From: JBEBSD01 sp040394475
GTDB taxonomy: Bacteria; Bacteroidota; Bacteroidia; Cytophagales; Spirosomataceae
Reading direction: 5' to 3'
Length of the DNA stretch: 40,121 bases
Assembly: GCA_040394475.1 (NCBI GenBank)
Contig: JBEBSD010000058.1
Coordinates: 1 to 40,121 of the forward strand
Of this stretch, positions 34,296 through 40,121 are shown piece after piece. Both the position numbers and the translations under genes were made by a program. The notes under the pieces are model-generated. The model did no database searches, had not been told where the DNA came from, and was given only the letters and a program-made list of their open reading frames with translations. Position 1 is the first letter of the stretch, and every line of letters begins with the position of its first letter.

Positions 34296-34425
34296 CAGCC
34301 CACGGGTGGCCAGCGCCGAGCCGACCTGCAAAAGCAGCGCCTGCAGCGTTAGCCAGACAAGCTCGTTTTGCAGCTTTTGCCATAAGGCGACAGCTACGCT
34401 GGCTGGTATAGATAAAAGCTGTGAT
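34296..34425 (-). other. GC-rich patch, possible remnant of a coding sequence
   Basis: This stretch is much more GC-rich than its surroundings. Read on the minus strand it gives an open segment rich in leucine and glutamine (LWQKLQNELVWLTLQALLLQ followed by VGSALATRGLN and a stop), with an apparent frame change upstream. I cannot name a parent gene, and chance openness is possible. Confidence 0.2.
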
Positions 34426-34724
34426 CACGGATTACCGAAAAGGAAAAAAGGTTGAAGCCATATTCCTATTCATAGTGTTTTGCGCGATTCCAGCTTCCGA
34501 GATCGAAACCAAGCTTGATCGTTATGCGATTGAATAACCCCTGTTGTTTAGCGTCTGTTCGCACCCAACTACTTTGTTAAACAAATCATCAGACTCATGC
34601 CGCAAGATTTGTTCCCTTAAAAATAAATAATTGAATATATCGCTGATTTACAGCTACTTAATCCCATCCAAAAACATCAAAAATCCGATCCTGTGTTCGA
34701 CAGGACTCCCCTCATGCCCACAGA

Positions 34725-34754
34725 AATGCCGTTTCTGGTAACAGGAACGGCATT
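34725..34754. other. Hairpin (11-bp arms, one mismatch)
   Basis: AATGCCGTTTC and GGAACGGCATT pair across an 8-base loop. There is no T-tract. It lies in the decayed zone between the TIGR04255 cassette and the VOC remnant and may be a leftover terminator or repeat. Confidence 0.4.
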
Positions 34755-34846
34755 CGTCGTTAATTTCTCCTGCGGTTCGTCTTTTTTCCAGGATCGAAAG
34801 TCGCGTAGCAATACTCCCTGGCTTTTCGCATATGTTTAATTGCGCT

Positions 34847-35100
34847 TCATCCTTCCGGCGTGATATCCATAATCTCGGTAGCGATGTCCAGTGCCCGGTA
34901 TGTATTGTAGAAAGCCATTCGCGCTATCGGGTGGTCTACTGCACTGATGACTGTGTAACCTTCTTCAAGCCAGCTTACCTGCGCCCTTGTCGAAATCGTT
35001 CAACGGCAAACGGAAGGCCATATGCTGCGTGCCGCCTGCCGGATCCGCGAAACATGCTTTGGCCGGAAACAGGCTGTACGAGCTTGATGAAGGTGCCTAT
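34847..35100 (-). pseudogene. Decayed VOC-superfamily (glyoxalase-like) gene fragment
   Basis: Minus-strand translation gives three segments in three different frames that join into a glyoxalase/VOC C-terminal half: GTFIKLVQPVSGQS, then GGTQHMAFRLPLNDFDKG, then VSWLEEGYTVISAVDHPIAR followed by MAFYNTYRALDIATEIMDIT and a TGA stop at 34847. At least two frameshifts or small deletions separate the pieces, and no start codon or N-terminal half is present. VOC proteins of this look act on small metabolites such as methylmalonyl-CoA or methylglyoxal adducts. The fragment cannot be functional. Confidence 0.7.
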
Positions 35101-35196
35101 ATTATCTTCCTCACGTGTATATTTCAAACAGGACTTTCAAAAATACTATCCATATTTTTGTTTTCGACGAATAGCGTGTATTGAATAATTATCAGA

Positions 35197-35455
35197 GAAA
35201 CCCAAAATACGAAGTACAAACAGTCCTGGGGGGATGAATAGTATGCGGCTTTGCCAATGCGCGGGGGCGGTTGGGTATATATTGGTATTGATGATAAGGG
35301 CAAGGTCACAGGAGTGGATGATTATAAAAAGCTGATGGACGACCTGCCGAATAAAACGGCAATCATTTAGAACTTTTGGTAGATGTTAATCTACATGAGA
35401 AGCGGGTGAACATTATATCGAGCTTGTTATTCCGGTGAGTACTGTATTGCATTTC
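35197..35455 (+). pseudogene. Decayed AlbA_2 (Schlafen-type) ATP-binding domain gene fragment
   Basis: Plus-strand reading shows the N-terminal AlbA_2 domain broken up. ETQNTKYKQSWGDE ends in a stop at 35239-35241. CGFANARG follows in another frame (from 35244). YIGIDDKGKVTGVDDYKKLM and DDLPNK return to the first frame up to a stop at 35368. DVNLHEK and then HYIELVIPVST appear in two further frames. Intact relatives read roughly SQNxEYKQSW..CGFANAQGG..YIGIDD and are predicted nucleotide-binding regulators, several tied to defence. The fragment ends 20 bases before the STAND gene. Confidence 0.75.
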
Positions 35456-35474
35456 GACAAATTAACTTGCTACA

Positions 35475-36728
35475 ATGAACAATTACGATTTCGGAATATT
35501 ATCGCCCTTAAGATTTGAACAAGTTGTAAGGGATCTGCTTAATGAAAAATATGGTATCTTTGAGAATTTTGCAGAAGGCAAAGATGGGGGTATTGATTTT
35601 AGGTATTCTCATTCAAAAAAGAAAATACTTATTGTTCAATGTAAAAAATATAAGAGCGTCGGTACCCTTTTCTCGTCCCTTAAAAGAGAAGTTCAAAAGC
35701 TACAGCACTTAAAGTTTACGGAATATCTCCTTGTCGTTTCGCTTGATCTGACTCCTGGCAGTAAAGAAACGATTATAAATCTATACAATGGAAAAATACT
35801 CAGCCCCGATCAGATCATTACAAACAGTGATCTTAACTTTTTGCTAGGGCTACCCGCCAATCAATATGTTGAATTCAAATATCCTGAACTATGGATGAAC
35901 AGTATCAATGTTCATCAAAAGATATTTCATCTGGGTTTCTTGCAGCATTCGGAATTTATAAAAGAAAGGATACAGGAATCCCTAAAAAACTTCGTCCCTT
36001 ATAAGGAGTATTACTGCTTAATCGACCACTATAAGACTAATAATATTGCTATTATCGCTGGTAATCCCGGCATTGGTAAAACAACTTTGTCTCACGCTCT
36101 CATAGCACACTATATCTATTTTGAAAAATATCAATTGATTGATATTTCGTATCGAACAATTCAGGAGGCGGAACCGTATTTTTACACGCCAACGCCCTCC
36201 ATTTTTCTGATAGACGATTTCCTTGGGAAAATTAAATTGGAAAAAGGGAACGATTATATTCAGCTTCTTTTATACTTCATCGAAAAGATAGAGAAGGCAA
36301 AAGACAAAAAACTGATAGTTACATCACGTGAATATATCCTCAGGAAAGCCAATAGGGAATCCTACCCCGCCAATGAGATATCACAACGAATATCTCATTA
36401 CGTTATAGAACTCAAGTCCTTCACAAGAAGAATTAGAACTGAGATATTATACAATCATCTCAAAAATAGCGAGCTGCAACCCGATTTTATCGACAATTTT
36501 CTTAAGAATAATTTCAAAGCGGTAATAGATCATGAAAATTATAGCCCTCGTATTATCGAGCATTTGACCAATCCCAAGCTTTTAAAGAATGTTCAGGCCA
36601 CAGAATACTTCGCCTTCTTTCTGCAGAATCTTCAGAAATCGGATAAAATATGGGAAATGGTGTACAACAATCTACCTAATGATCTCTATAAGTTAATCTT
36701 GCTTAACAGGTTTGTAATATCTGAATAA
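35475..36728 (+). CDS. Mrr-like nuclease/STAND NTPase, 5' part of an interrupted gene
   Basis: This 417-residue product has an N-terminal restriction-endonuclease-like domain (about 1-125) with PD-(D/E)XK residues Glu15, Asp41 in KDGGIDFR and Gln55/Lys57 in IVQCKKY. A STAND-type P-loop NTPase follows from about 175, with Walker A GNPGIGKTT at 196-204, Walker B FLIDD at 244-248 and a sensor TSREY at 283-287. The layout matches nSTAND3 proteins, predicted to sense invaders and then cut nucleic acid. The frame ends at a TAA (36726-36728) in mid-domain, and the same frame continues open to 37766, so this is the front part of a gene of about 763 codons. Codon use is AT-rich. Confidence 0.8.
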   Translation: MNNYDFGILSPLRFEQVVRDLLNEKYGIFENFAEGKDGGIDFRYSHSKKKILIVQCKKYKSVGTLFSSLKREVQKLQHLKFTEYLLVVSLDLTPGSKETIINLYNGKILSPDQIITNSDLNFLLGLPANQYVEFKYPELWMNSINVHQKIFHLGFLQHSEFIKERIQESLKNFVPYKEYYCLIDHYKTNNIAIIAGNPGIGKTTLSHALIAHYIYFEKYQLIDISYRTIQEAEPYFYTPTPSIFLIDDFLGKIKLEKGNDYIQLLLYFIEKIEKAKDKKLIVTSREYILRKANRESYPANEISQRISHYVIELKSFTRRIRTEILYNHLKNSELQPDFIDNFLKNNFKAVIDHENYSPRIIEHLTNPKLLKNVQATEYFAFFLQNLQKSDKIWEMVYNNLPNDLYKLILLNRFVISE

Positions 36729-36758
36729 ATCCCGGTTAACCGATTTGAAGAATCTGTT

Positions 36759-37766
36759 ATGGTGTTTGTGGAAAAATCCGATAAGTTTCGGCAGTATAGT
36801 TATGATAACTTTGAAAATATTATCAAAGAAATGGAGGGAATATTCTTTATTTTTCGGACCGAATACGACGAACTAGTAGATGAAGAATATGATGTAATAG
36901 AATTTCAAAACCCATCAATTATTGATTTTATAGATAGTTTTATTTGGAAGAAAAATAATTGGTTGCAGTTGATTATGGAAAATGCCATCTTTTATGAACA
37001 ATTATTCAATTGGAAGCTATTGGAAGTTGTGAAAAAAGATGCTACATTATCGACGATATTTCGAAATGAATTAGTAAACAATTTTTCTAACCTCACAAAT
37101 TCTGGATTTGGCTATTTTGAATTTGATGCCCCGGAAGAAGATTCCTTTATGTGTTGGAGGCCATGGCGACGAATTTATTATTTGCATGAATCTGTGTTTA
37201 TTATTGAAGCGGAAAAAGACCCTGAATTCGCCGAATTATTAAAAGTAGAGCTTTTTAAATACGAATTTGACGGTACCGAGGATATATCGGAAAAGATAAG
37301 TTTTTTTCAGGTGGCAGAGGATCTTATTGGTTCGGGACTAATCGATGGTGAGGATGTGGTAAGACATTATTCAAAAGGATTTATCGATAGTATCAAAGAG
37401 TTGGTGTTTCTAGAATATATGACGAGAGTCTGTAACAAACAAGTTTTGACCATGATCAGGAAAGACAAAAGGCTTGTTGAAGAGGCAGACGATGCATTCC
37501 TTAATAAAATTAAGCACATGGATAAAATGGGTTTTATGGATTTAATAAACTTTTATGATGATTATACCCAGGTGAAATTTATTTTACCTCTCACAAAAAC
37601 GACCAAAAAGCTTAAAGAATTGAACTATGATCAGGTGCTCGATGAGGCATTTAAAAGAACGGAGCGCTCAAGCGACGAAGAACAGGACAATGATGATGAA
37701 AATAATATTTATCATGATATCGTAGACGAAACAATAGAACAAATGATGATGAAAATCAAGAAATAG
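36759..37766 (+). CDS. 3' part of the interrupted STAND gene (C-terminal helical region)
   Basis: This 335-residue frame lies in the same reading frame as the preceding open frame. From the TAA at 36726 to this ATG there are ten further sense codons (IPVNRFEESV). It begins with material expected just after the NTPase module of nSTAND3 proteins (YDNFENIIKEMEGIFFIF, then DVIEFQNPSIIDFIDSFI, the winged-helix-like segment) and continues as an acidic helical repeat region, the likely sensor part. As a separate protein it would lack its NTPase and nuclease. It may be untranslated, made by readthrough, or expressed from its own ATG. Confidence 0.65.
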   Translation: MVFVEKSDKFRQYSYDNFENIIKEMEGIFFIFRTEYDELVDEEYDVIEFQNPSIIDFIDSFIWKKNNWLQLIMENAIFYEQLFNWKLLEVVKKDATLSTIFRNELVNNFSNLTNSGFGYFEFDAPEEDSFMCWRPWRRIYYLHESVFIIEAEKDPEFAELLKVELFKYEFDGTEDISEKISFFQVAEDLIGSGLIDGEDVVRHYSKGFIDSIKELVFLEYMTRVCNKQVLTMIRKDKRLVEEADDAFLNKIKHMDKMGFMDLINFYDDYTQVKFILPLTKTTKKLKELNYDQVLDEAFKRTERSSDEEQDNDDENNIYHDIVDETIEQMMMKIKK

Positions 37767-37968
37767 ATTCACCAGAAATATTACGCTACTATTCTCCAGT
37801 AGTTAGGTTTTCCATATCATTAGTAAATATTTCCCTTGCCGACATTATCCCTTTTGAGATCGAAAAGCTAATAGAAGACCTTATACTGCAACTATTAAAA
37901 ATTGGATGAGTTTTACTCGGTGCTACAACTCAATGGGGAAATCTCTTGCAAACTTGATATGTGAACTA

Positions 37969-38913
37969 TTAACTCTCTACAGTTTTATATCGCTCCAATA
38001 GAAGCCCTCTATACGCTTGCTTCATTTCAACAGACAGAAAAGATTTATCGATGCATGCTAAAGCATCCGGCTTATGTTGAGTAAACCGTTTGAGCACTCC
38101 GCTAAGCTGACGATCACTTAGCCCCAGGCTCTGGCCGAACTTTAAAAGGTTCTCTTTTTTCAGCCTGCTTTTCTTCCCGTCCATCGTGAGTGCCAGTTCT
38201 TCTTTGTCCTCGGGATTGGCGATAGTGACATTGAGTAGGTCATACGCCGGGGCCAACACCCATTCTTTGTCCCCTTTCCTGATCATGGAAAAGTTCTTCA
38301 GATGCATATCATTGTTGCCGGTCAGGTAAGAGAACAGCGTAATCTCGAATAACCTAAGCAGGTCCAGTAATGTGTTTGCAGAATAGGACGCTAATCCTTT
38401 CCCGATCTTTTCCATCGAGCTTTTGTACTTGTCTACGCCTTCCAGGATTTGAAAAAAATCCAGCATGTGGATTTTCTCTCCTGAATCGGTCCGGTCAACA
38501 CGTTTGGTGATGTAAGCTAATTCTCCCGACGCCATCCGGATAAGGCTGGACCTTACCGTTTCGATCTTAAAAGCCCTGGCCATTAACATGGTGATGTGCT
38601 CGTTGGCCGGAAGCTCGGCAAAATGTTCGGTAGGCGGTTTAAAAATATAGTTTCCTCCCAACGCCCCCACAACAGTCAGCCTGGATGATCCGAGGGCTTC
38701 TTTTACTAGCGAAAGCGACAGTTTGGGCTGCACGCCCGGCACGGATATATTTCTTTCTAATGTTCTTTTAGCAAGTTCAGCCATTTGGTCCAGGTTGTAG
38801 GGTAATATAGGAGGCTGGCTGGTTCCGAAAAAATCCAGGCAGCACTTCTCGTGGAAATCCGGTGAATGGACATCTGAAAGCGGCTTGGCACAATACAGGC
38901 ATCTTCTATTCAT
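37969..38913 (-). CDS. hipT: HipA-family kinase toxin, HipT-like
   Basis: This Ser/Thr kinase of about 314 residues lacks the N-terminal subdomain of full-length HipA. It begins with a possible zinc-binding cluster (CLYCAKPL, then FHEKCC; Cys5, Cys8, His21, Cys24), has the ATP-loop segment SVPGVQPKLSLSL at 57-69, the catalytic GNNDMHLKNFS (Asp202, Asn207) and the metal-binding Asp225 in APAYDLL. HipA/HipT kinases stop growth by phosphorylating aminoacyl-tRNA synthetases. The start at 38913 overlaps the HipS stop by eight bases; a GTG at 38937 would add eight residues. It is the last gene of a B-S-T operon. Confidence 0.88.
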   Translation of the reverse strand: MNRRCLYCAKPLSDVHSPDFHEKCCLDFFGTSQPPILPYNLDQMAELAKRTLERNISVPGVQPKLSLSLVKEALGSSRLTVVGALGGNYIFKPPTEHFAELPANEHITMLMARAFKIETVRSSLIRMASGELAYITKRVDRTDSGEKIHMLDFFQILEGVDKYKSSMEKIGKGLASYSANTLLDLLRLFEITLFSYLTGNNDMHLKNFSMIRKGDKEWVLAPAYDLLNVTIANPEDKEELALTMDGKKSRLKKENLLKFGQSLGLSDRQLSGVLKRFTQHKPDALACIDKSFLSVEMKQAYRGLLLERYKTVES

Positions 38914-39238
38914 CGGCTTGAGGTTTGGGTTGAACACTTACGGCTCCGATACAATTTCTGCAGCAAAGCAGAAGCAGCCCCATCCGGTCATTAGGGTTCA
39001 GTTTCCAGTTTTTGGAAACAATATCAAGCAGCCATCCTTCCGGGATGAGCCCCTCAAAAAACGGGAATAGTCTTTGGTCTGTATAGGGCCTATCCGTTAC
39101 AGGCATGGTAAAGGTGAGGAACTGATTGGGATAGTCCCGGATATAGGCTCTATCATAGACAAAGAGATACTCGCCCTCATCAGTTTCGGTAAGCGTCCCT
39201 GCCGGTATATCCTGGTAATAGATCGTTGCCTGTCTCAT
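38906..39238 (-). CDS. hipS: HipA N-terminal subdomain protein, HipS-like
   Basis: This 110-residue protein corresponds to the N-subdomain-1 of HipA: a beta-rich start (ATIYYQDIPAGTLTETDEG), then FTMPVTDRPYTDQRLFPFFE and GLIPEGWLLDIV, the family hallmark. In the described HipBST systems the separate HipS neutralises the HipT kinase. It lies one base after the HipB stop and overlaps the HipT gene, so all three are expressed together. Confidence 0.87.
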   Translation of the reverse strand: MRQATIYYQDIPAGTLTETDEGEYLFVYDRAYIRDYPNQFLTFTMPVTDRPYTDQRLFPFFEGLIPEGWLLDIVSKNWKLNPNDRMGLLLLCCRNCIGAVSVQPKPQADE

Positions 39239-39239
39239 A

Positions 39240-39461
39240 TCACTTGTCGCTTTCTGCTTCCAGCTCTTTCACACTGACCGGAGCCAGCGTATGCCCAAAC
39301 ATCAACAGGACCCGGTTTACCTTTTCCAATTGAAGGTTCCCTTTTCCCTGCTCGATTTTCCGAACGACGGTCAGCGCTACGCCGGCACGCTCCGCAAACT
39401 CCTCCTGGGTAAGATTTGCTGACTTCCTTTTGTCCTTTACAAATTCTGAGAGCAACTTCAT
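39240..39461 (-). CDS. hipB: HipB-like XRE-family DNA-binding protein
   Basis: This 73-residue protein (start ATG at 39461) carries an XRE helix-turn-helix: RKSANLTQEEFAERAGVAL, then VRKIEQGKGNLQLEKV and a C-terminal GHTLAPVSV strand typical of HipB. It should bind the operator palindromes directly upstream and repress the operon. The frame is open to 39515, but that extension runs through both the -7 element and an operator palindrome and is therefore unlikely to be translated. Confidence 0.88.
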   Translation of the reverse strand: MKLLSEFVKDKRKSANLTQEEFAERAGVALTVVRKIEQGKGNLQLEKVNRVLLMFGHTLAPVSVKELEAESDK

Positions 39462-39464
39462 TAT

Positions 39465-39476
39465 ATGCAATTGCAT
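39465..39476 (-). promoter_or_regulatory. Operator palindrome 1 of the hipBST operon
   Basis: ATGCAATTGCAT is a perfect 12-base palindrome three bases upstream of the hipB start codon. A near copy lies at 39504-39515, 39 bases away centre to centre, on the other side of the -7 element. HipB is the obvious candidate binder. Confidence 0.6.
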
Positions 39477-39485
39477 TGATTTGTG

Positions 39486-39493
39486 CAAATATA
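39486..39493 (-). promoter_or_regulatory. Candidate -7 element of the hipBST operon
   Basis: On the minus strand this reads TATATTTG, an exact TANNTTTG match, between the two operator palindromes. Transcription would start near 39480, leaving a leader of about 20 bases. Confidence 0.5.
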
Positions 39494-39503
39494 AATATAT
39501 TAT

Positions 39504-39515
39504 ATGTAATTGCAT
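39504..39515 (-). promoter_or_regulatory. Operator palindrome 2 of the hipBST operon
   Basis: ATGTAATTGCAT differs from operator 1 by one base and covers the expected -33 region. A further half-site (ATATGCAA) lies at about 39541-39548. Confidence 0.5.
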
Positions 39516-39688
39516 ATATTTTTATGGTATAAGTATAATTTATATGCAAAAAGACATATTAGACTCAAGTGCAAGCCAATAAGCGGCTTATTTTACAAAA
39601 TATGAAGAAGGATTCTTTAGTGAAGCCATAACCCTTTACCCAAATTATCAGTAGTGTGCTTTGTTAAAAGTCGTTATCTGATCAGGTT

Positions 39689-39743
39689 GACAATTAATGG
39701 AAGAATATGGGTGCGTAGAAGGCGCAGGGTTTCGCTGTTCTGG
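39689..39743 (+). other. Degenerate copy of the ssrA 3' region (candidate att remnant, island right end)
   Basis: A 29-base core at 39715-39743 matches ssrA 31728-31756 with one mismatch. The flanking GACAATTAAT (39689-39698) also matches ssrA 31704-31713, with the intervening bases diverged. After 39743 the similarity fades (AAGATTCCTCCG against CGAATCCCTCCG). The copy has no tRNA-like closing stem. It is best read as the leftover end produced when an element inserted at the ssrA 3' end. Confidence 0.65.
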
Positions 39744-39784
39744 CTAAGTAAAGATTCCTCCGGAAGTTCCATAATTGTGTAGGT

Positions 39785-40121
39785 TCAATAAAACTGCTTC
39801 TCGATATCCATGCGCTCATGTAAGATACGGACAATTTCAATATCTTCGGAAGATATCTTACGGTAAAATACAACATGTTTTCCAACGCCGTATTTCAAGT
39901 ATCCATTCCGAATGTGGTCACAGCTACGGCCTTTTTCGGGGAATTCAGACAAGCTACGGAATACACGATCAATTTTTCCTAAATAGATATCCCGTTGTTT
40001 GACGCCCCACTCTTTTTGAGTATAGCGGGCGATATCTTTCAGGTCTGCTTTTGCCTTGCGGGTGAGTGCATATTCCGGACTAAACTGAGCCAGTGTTTCG
40101 GTCTCAAACTGAGCCAGTATT
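39785..40121 (-). CDS. RelE/ParE-family toxin, 5' end beyond or at the window edge
   Basis: Minus-strand translation from the right edge to a TGA at 39785-39787 gives a complete ParE core of about 95 residues: YALTRKAKADLKDIARYTQK, EWGVKQRDIYLGKID, SEFPEKGRSCDHIRNGYLKY, HVVFYRKISSEDIEIVRILH, ERMDIEKQF. ParE toxins inhibit gyrase and are paired with an upstream antitoxin. The frame has no ATG, GTG or TTG start within the window. Its first codons (LAQFETETLAQFSPEYAL) run through the repeat at 40082-40118. Either the start and antitoxin gene lie beyond 40121, or the 5' end was replaced by an insertion. Confidence 0.75.
   Translation of the reverse strand, partial: ILAQFETETLAQFSPEYALTRKAKADLKDIARYTQKEWGVKQRDIYLGKIDRVFRSLSEFPEKGRSCDHIRNGYLKYGVGKHVVFYRKISSEDIEIVRILHERMDIEKQFY
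40082..40118. repeat. Two 13-base repeats 24 bases apart at the window edge
   Basis: AAACTGAGCCAGT occurs at 40082-40094 and 40106-40118. Both are preceded by a TTCCGG/TTTCGG-like word. Regularly spaced internal repeats of this kind are typical of the ends of IS21-family insertion sequences, so an element may begin here and continue outside the window. Confidence 0.5.

Noticed and set aside
34832..35188. 118-residue plus-strand open frame
   Set aside because: The real coding signal is on the minus strand (VOC fragment); the plus frame is its shadow.
36729..36758. Intergenic gap with a separate promoter for the downstream frame
   Set aside because: Only 30 bases, in frame with both sides and coding-like; a nonsense mutation explains it better.
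39462..39515. Longer N-terminus for HipB
   Set aside because: It would be encoded across the -7 element and an operator palindrome and reads as AT-rich filler (MQLHIIYLYLHKS).

Overview
The window is a chromosomal segment of a Bacteroidota bacterium, probably from the Cytophagia/Chitinophagia side of the phylum. The evidence is an ECF sigma/FecR pair next to SusC/SusD, several TonB receptors with carboxypeptidase-regulatory-like N-termini, DUF4374, DUF5686, promoter elements of the TANNTTTG type, and a tmRNA whose encoded tag reads GESNYAMAA. Positions 1-31,800 are moderately GC-rich and look like stable core or accessory chromosome. Positions 31,800-39,750 are clearly more AT-rich, full of broken genes and defence/toxin genes, and look like an old genomic island inserted at the 3' end of ssrA (tmRNA).

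Layout. 1-560: intergenic repeats and a promoter. 562-7657: ECF sigma factor, FecR-type anti-sigma factor, SusC-type TonB receptor with an STN signalling domain, and a SusD lipoprotein. This is a self-contained nutrient-sensing and uptake unit with no degradative enzyme beside it. 7667-7920: palindromic intergenic repeats. 8040-12204: Nudix (CoA pyrophosphatase-type) hydrolase, topoisomerase IV subunit A, and a SanA/YdcF-like membrane protein. 12253-15743: a DUF5686 outer-membrane protein and a convergent lone ABC ATPase.

15,988-30,832 is a large iron/xenosiderophore locus around an AraC/PchR-type regulator. On the minus strand are a TonB siderophore receptor and a PepSY membrane protein. On the plus strand are the regulator, a second TonB receptor, a DUF4374 lipoprotein (XusB-like), an exported Fes/IroE-like esterase that overlaps the DUF4374 stop codon by one base, a YncE-like beta-propeller, a YceI protein, and a FepB/FecCD/FepC-type ABC importer. 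Read together they suggest outer-membrane capture of a siderophore, import, periplasmic hydrolysis and/or reduction, and inner-membrane transport.

31,413-31,785 is ssrA, followed by a terminator. The island beyond it carries a three-gene minus-strand cassette of unknown function (TIGR04255 protein plus two hypotheticals), decayed VOC and AlbA_2 (Schlafen-type) genes, an Mrr-like/STAND NTPase gene interrupted by a single in-frame TAA, a tripartite HipB-HipS-HipT toxin module with its own operator palindromes, a degenerate copy of the ssrA 3' part (candidate att remnant), and a ParE-type toxin that runs off the right edge next to 24-base-spaced repeats resembling insertion-sequence ends. No integrase was recognised between the two ssrA-like ends.
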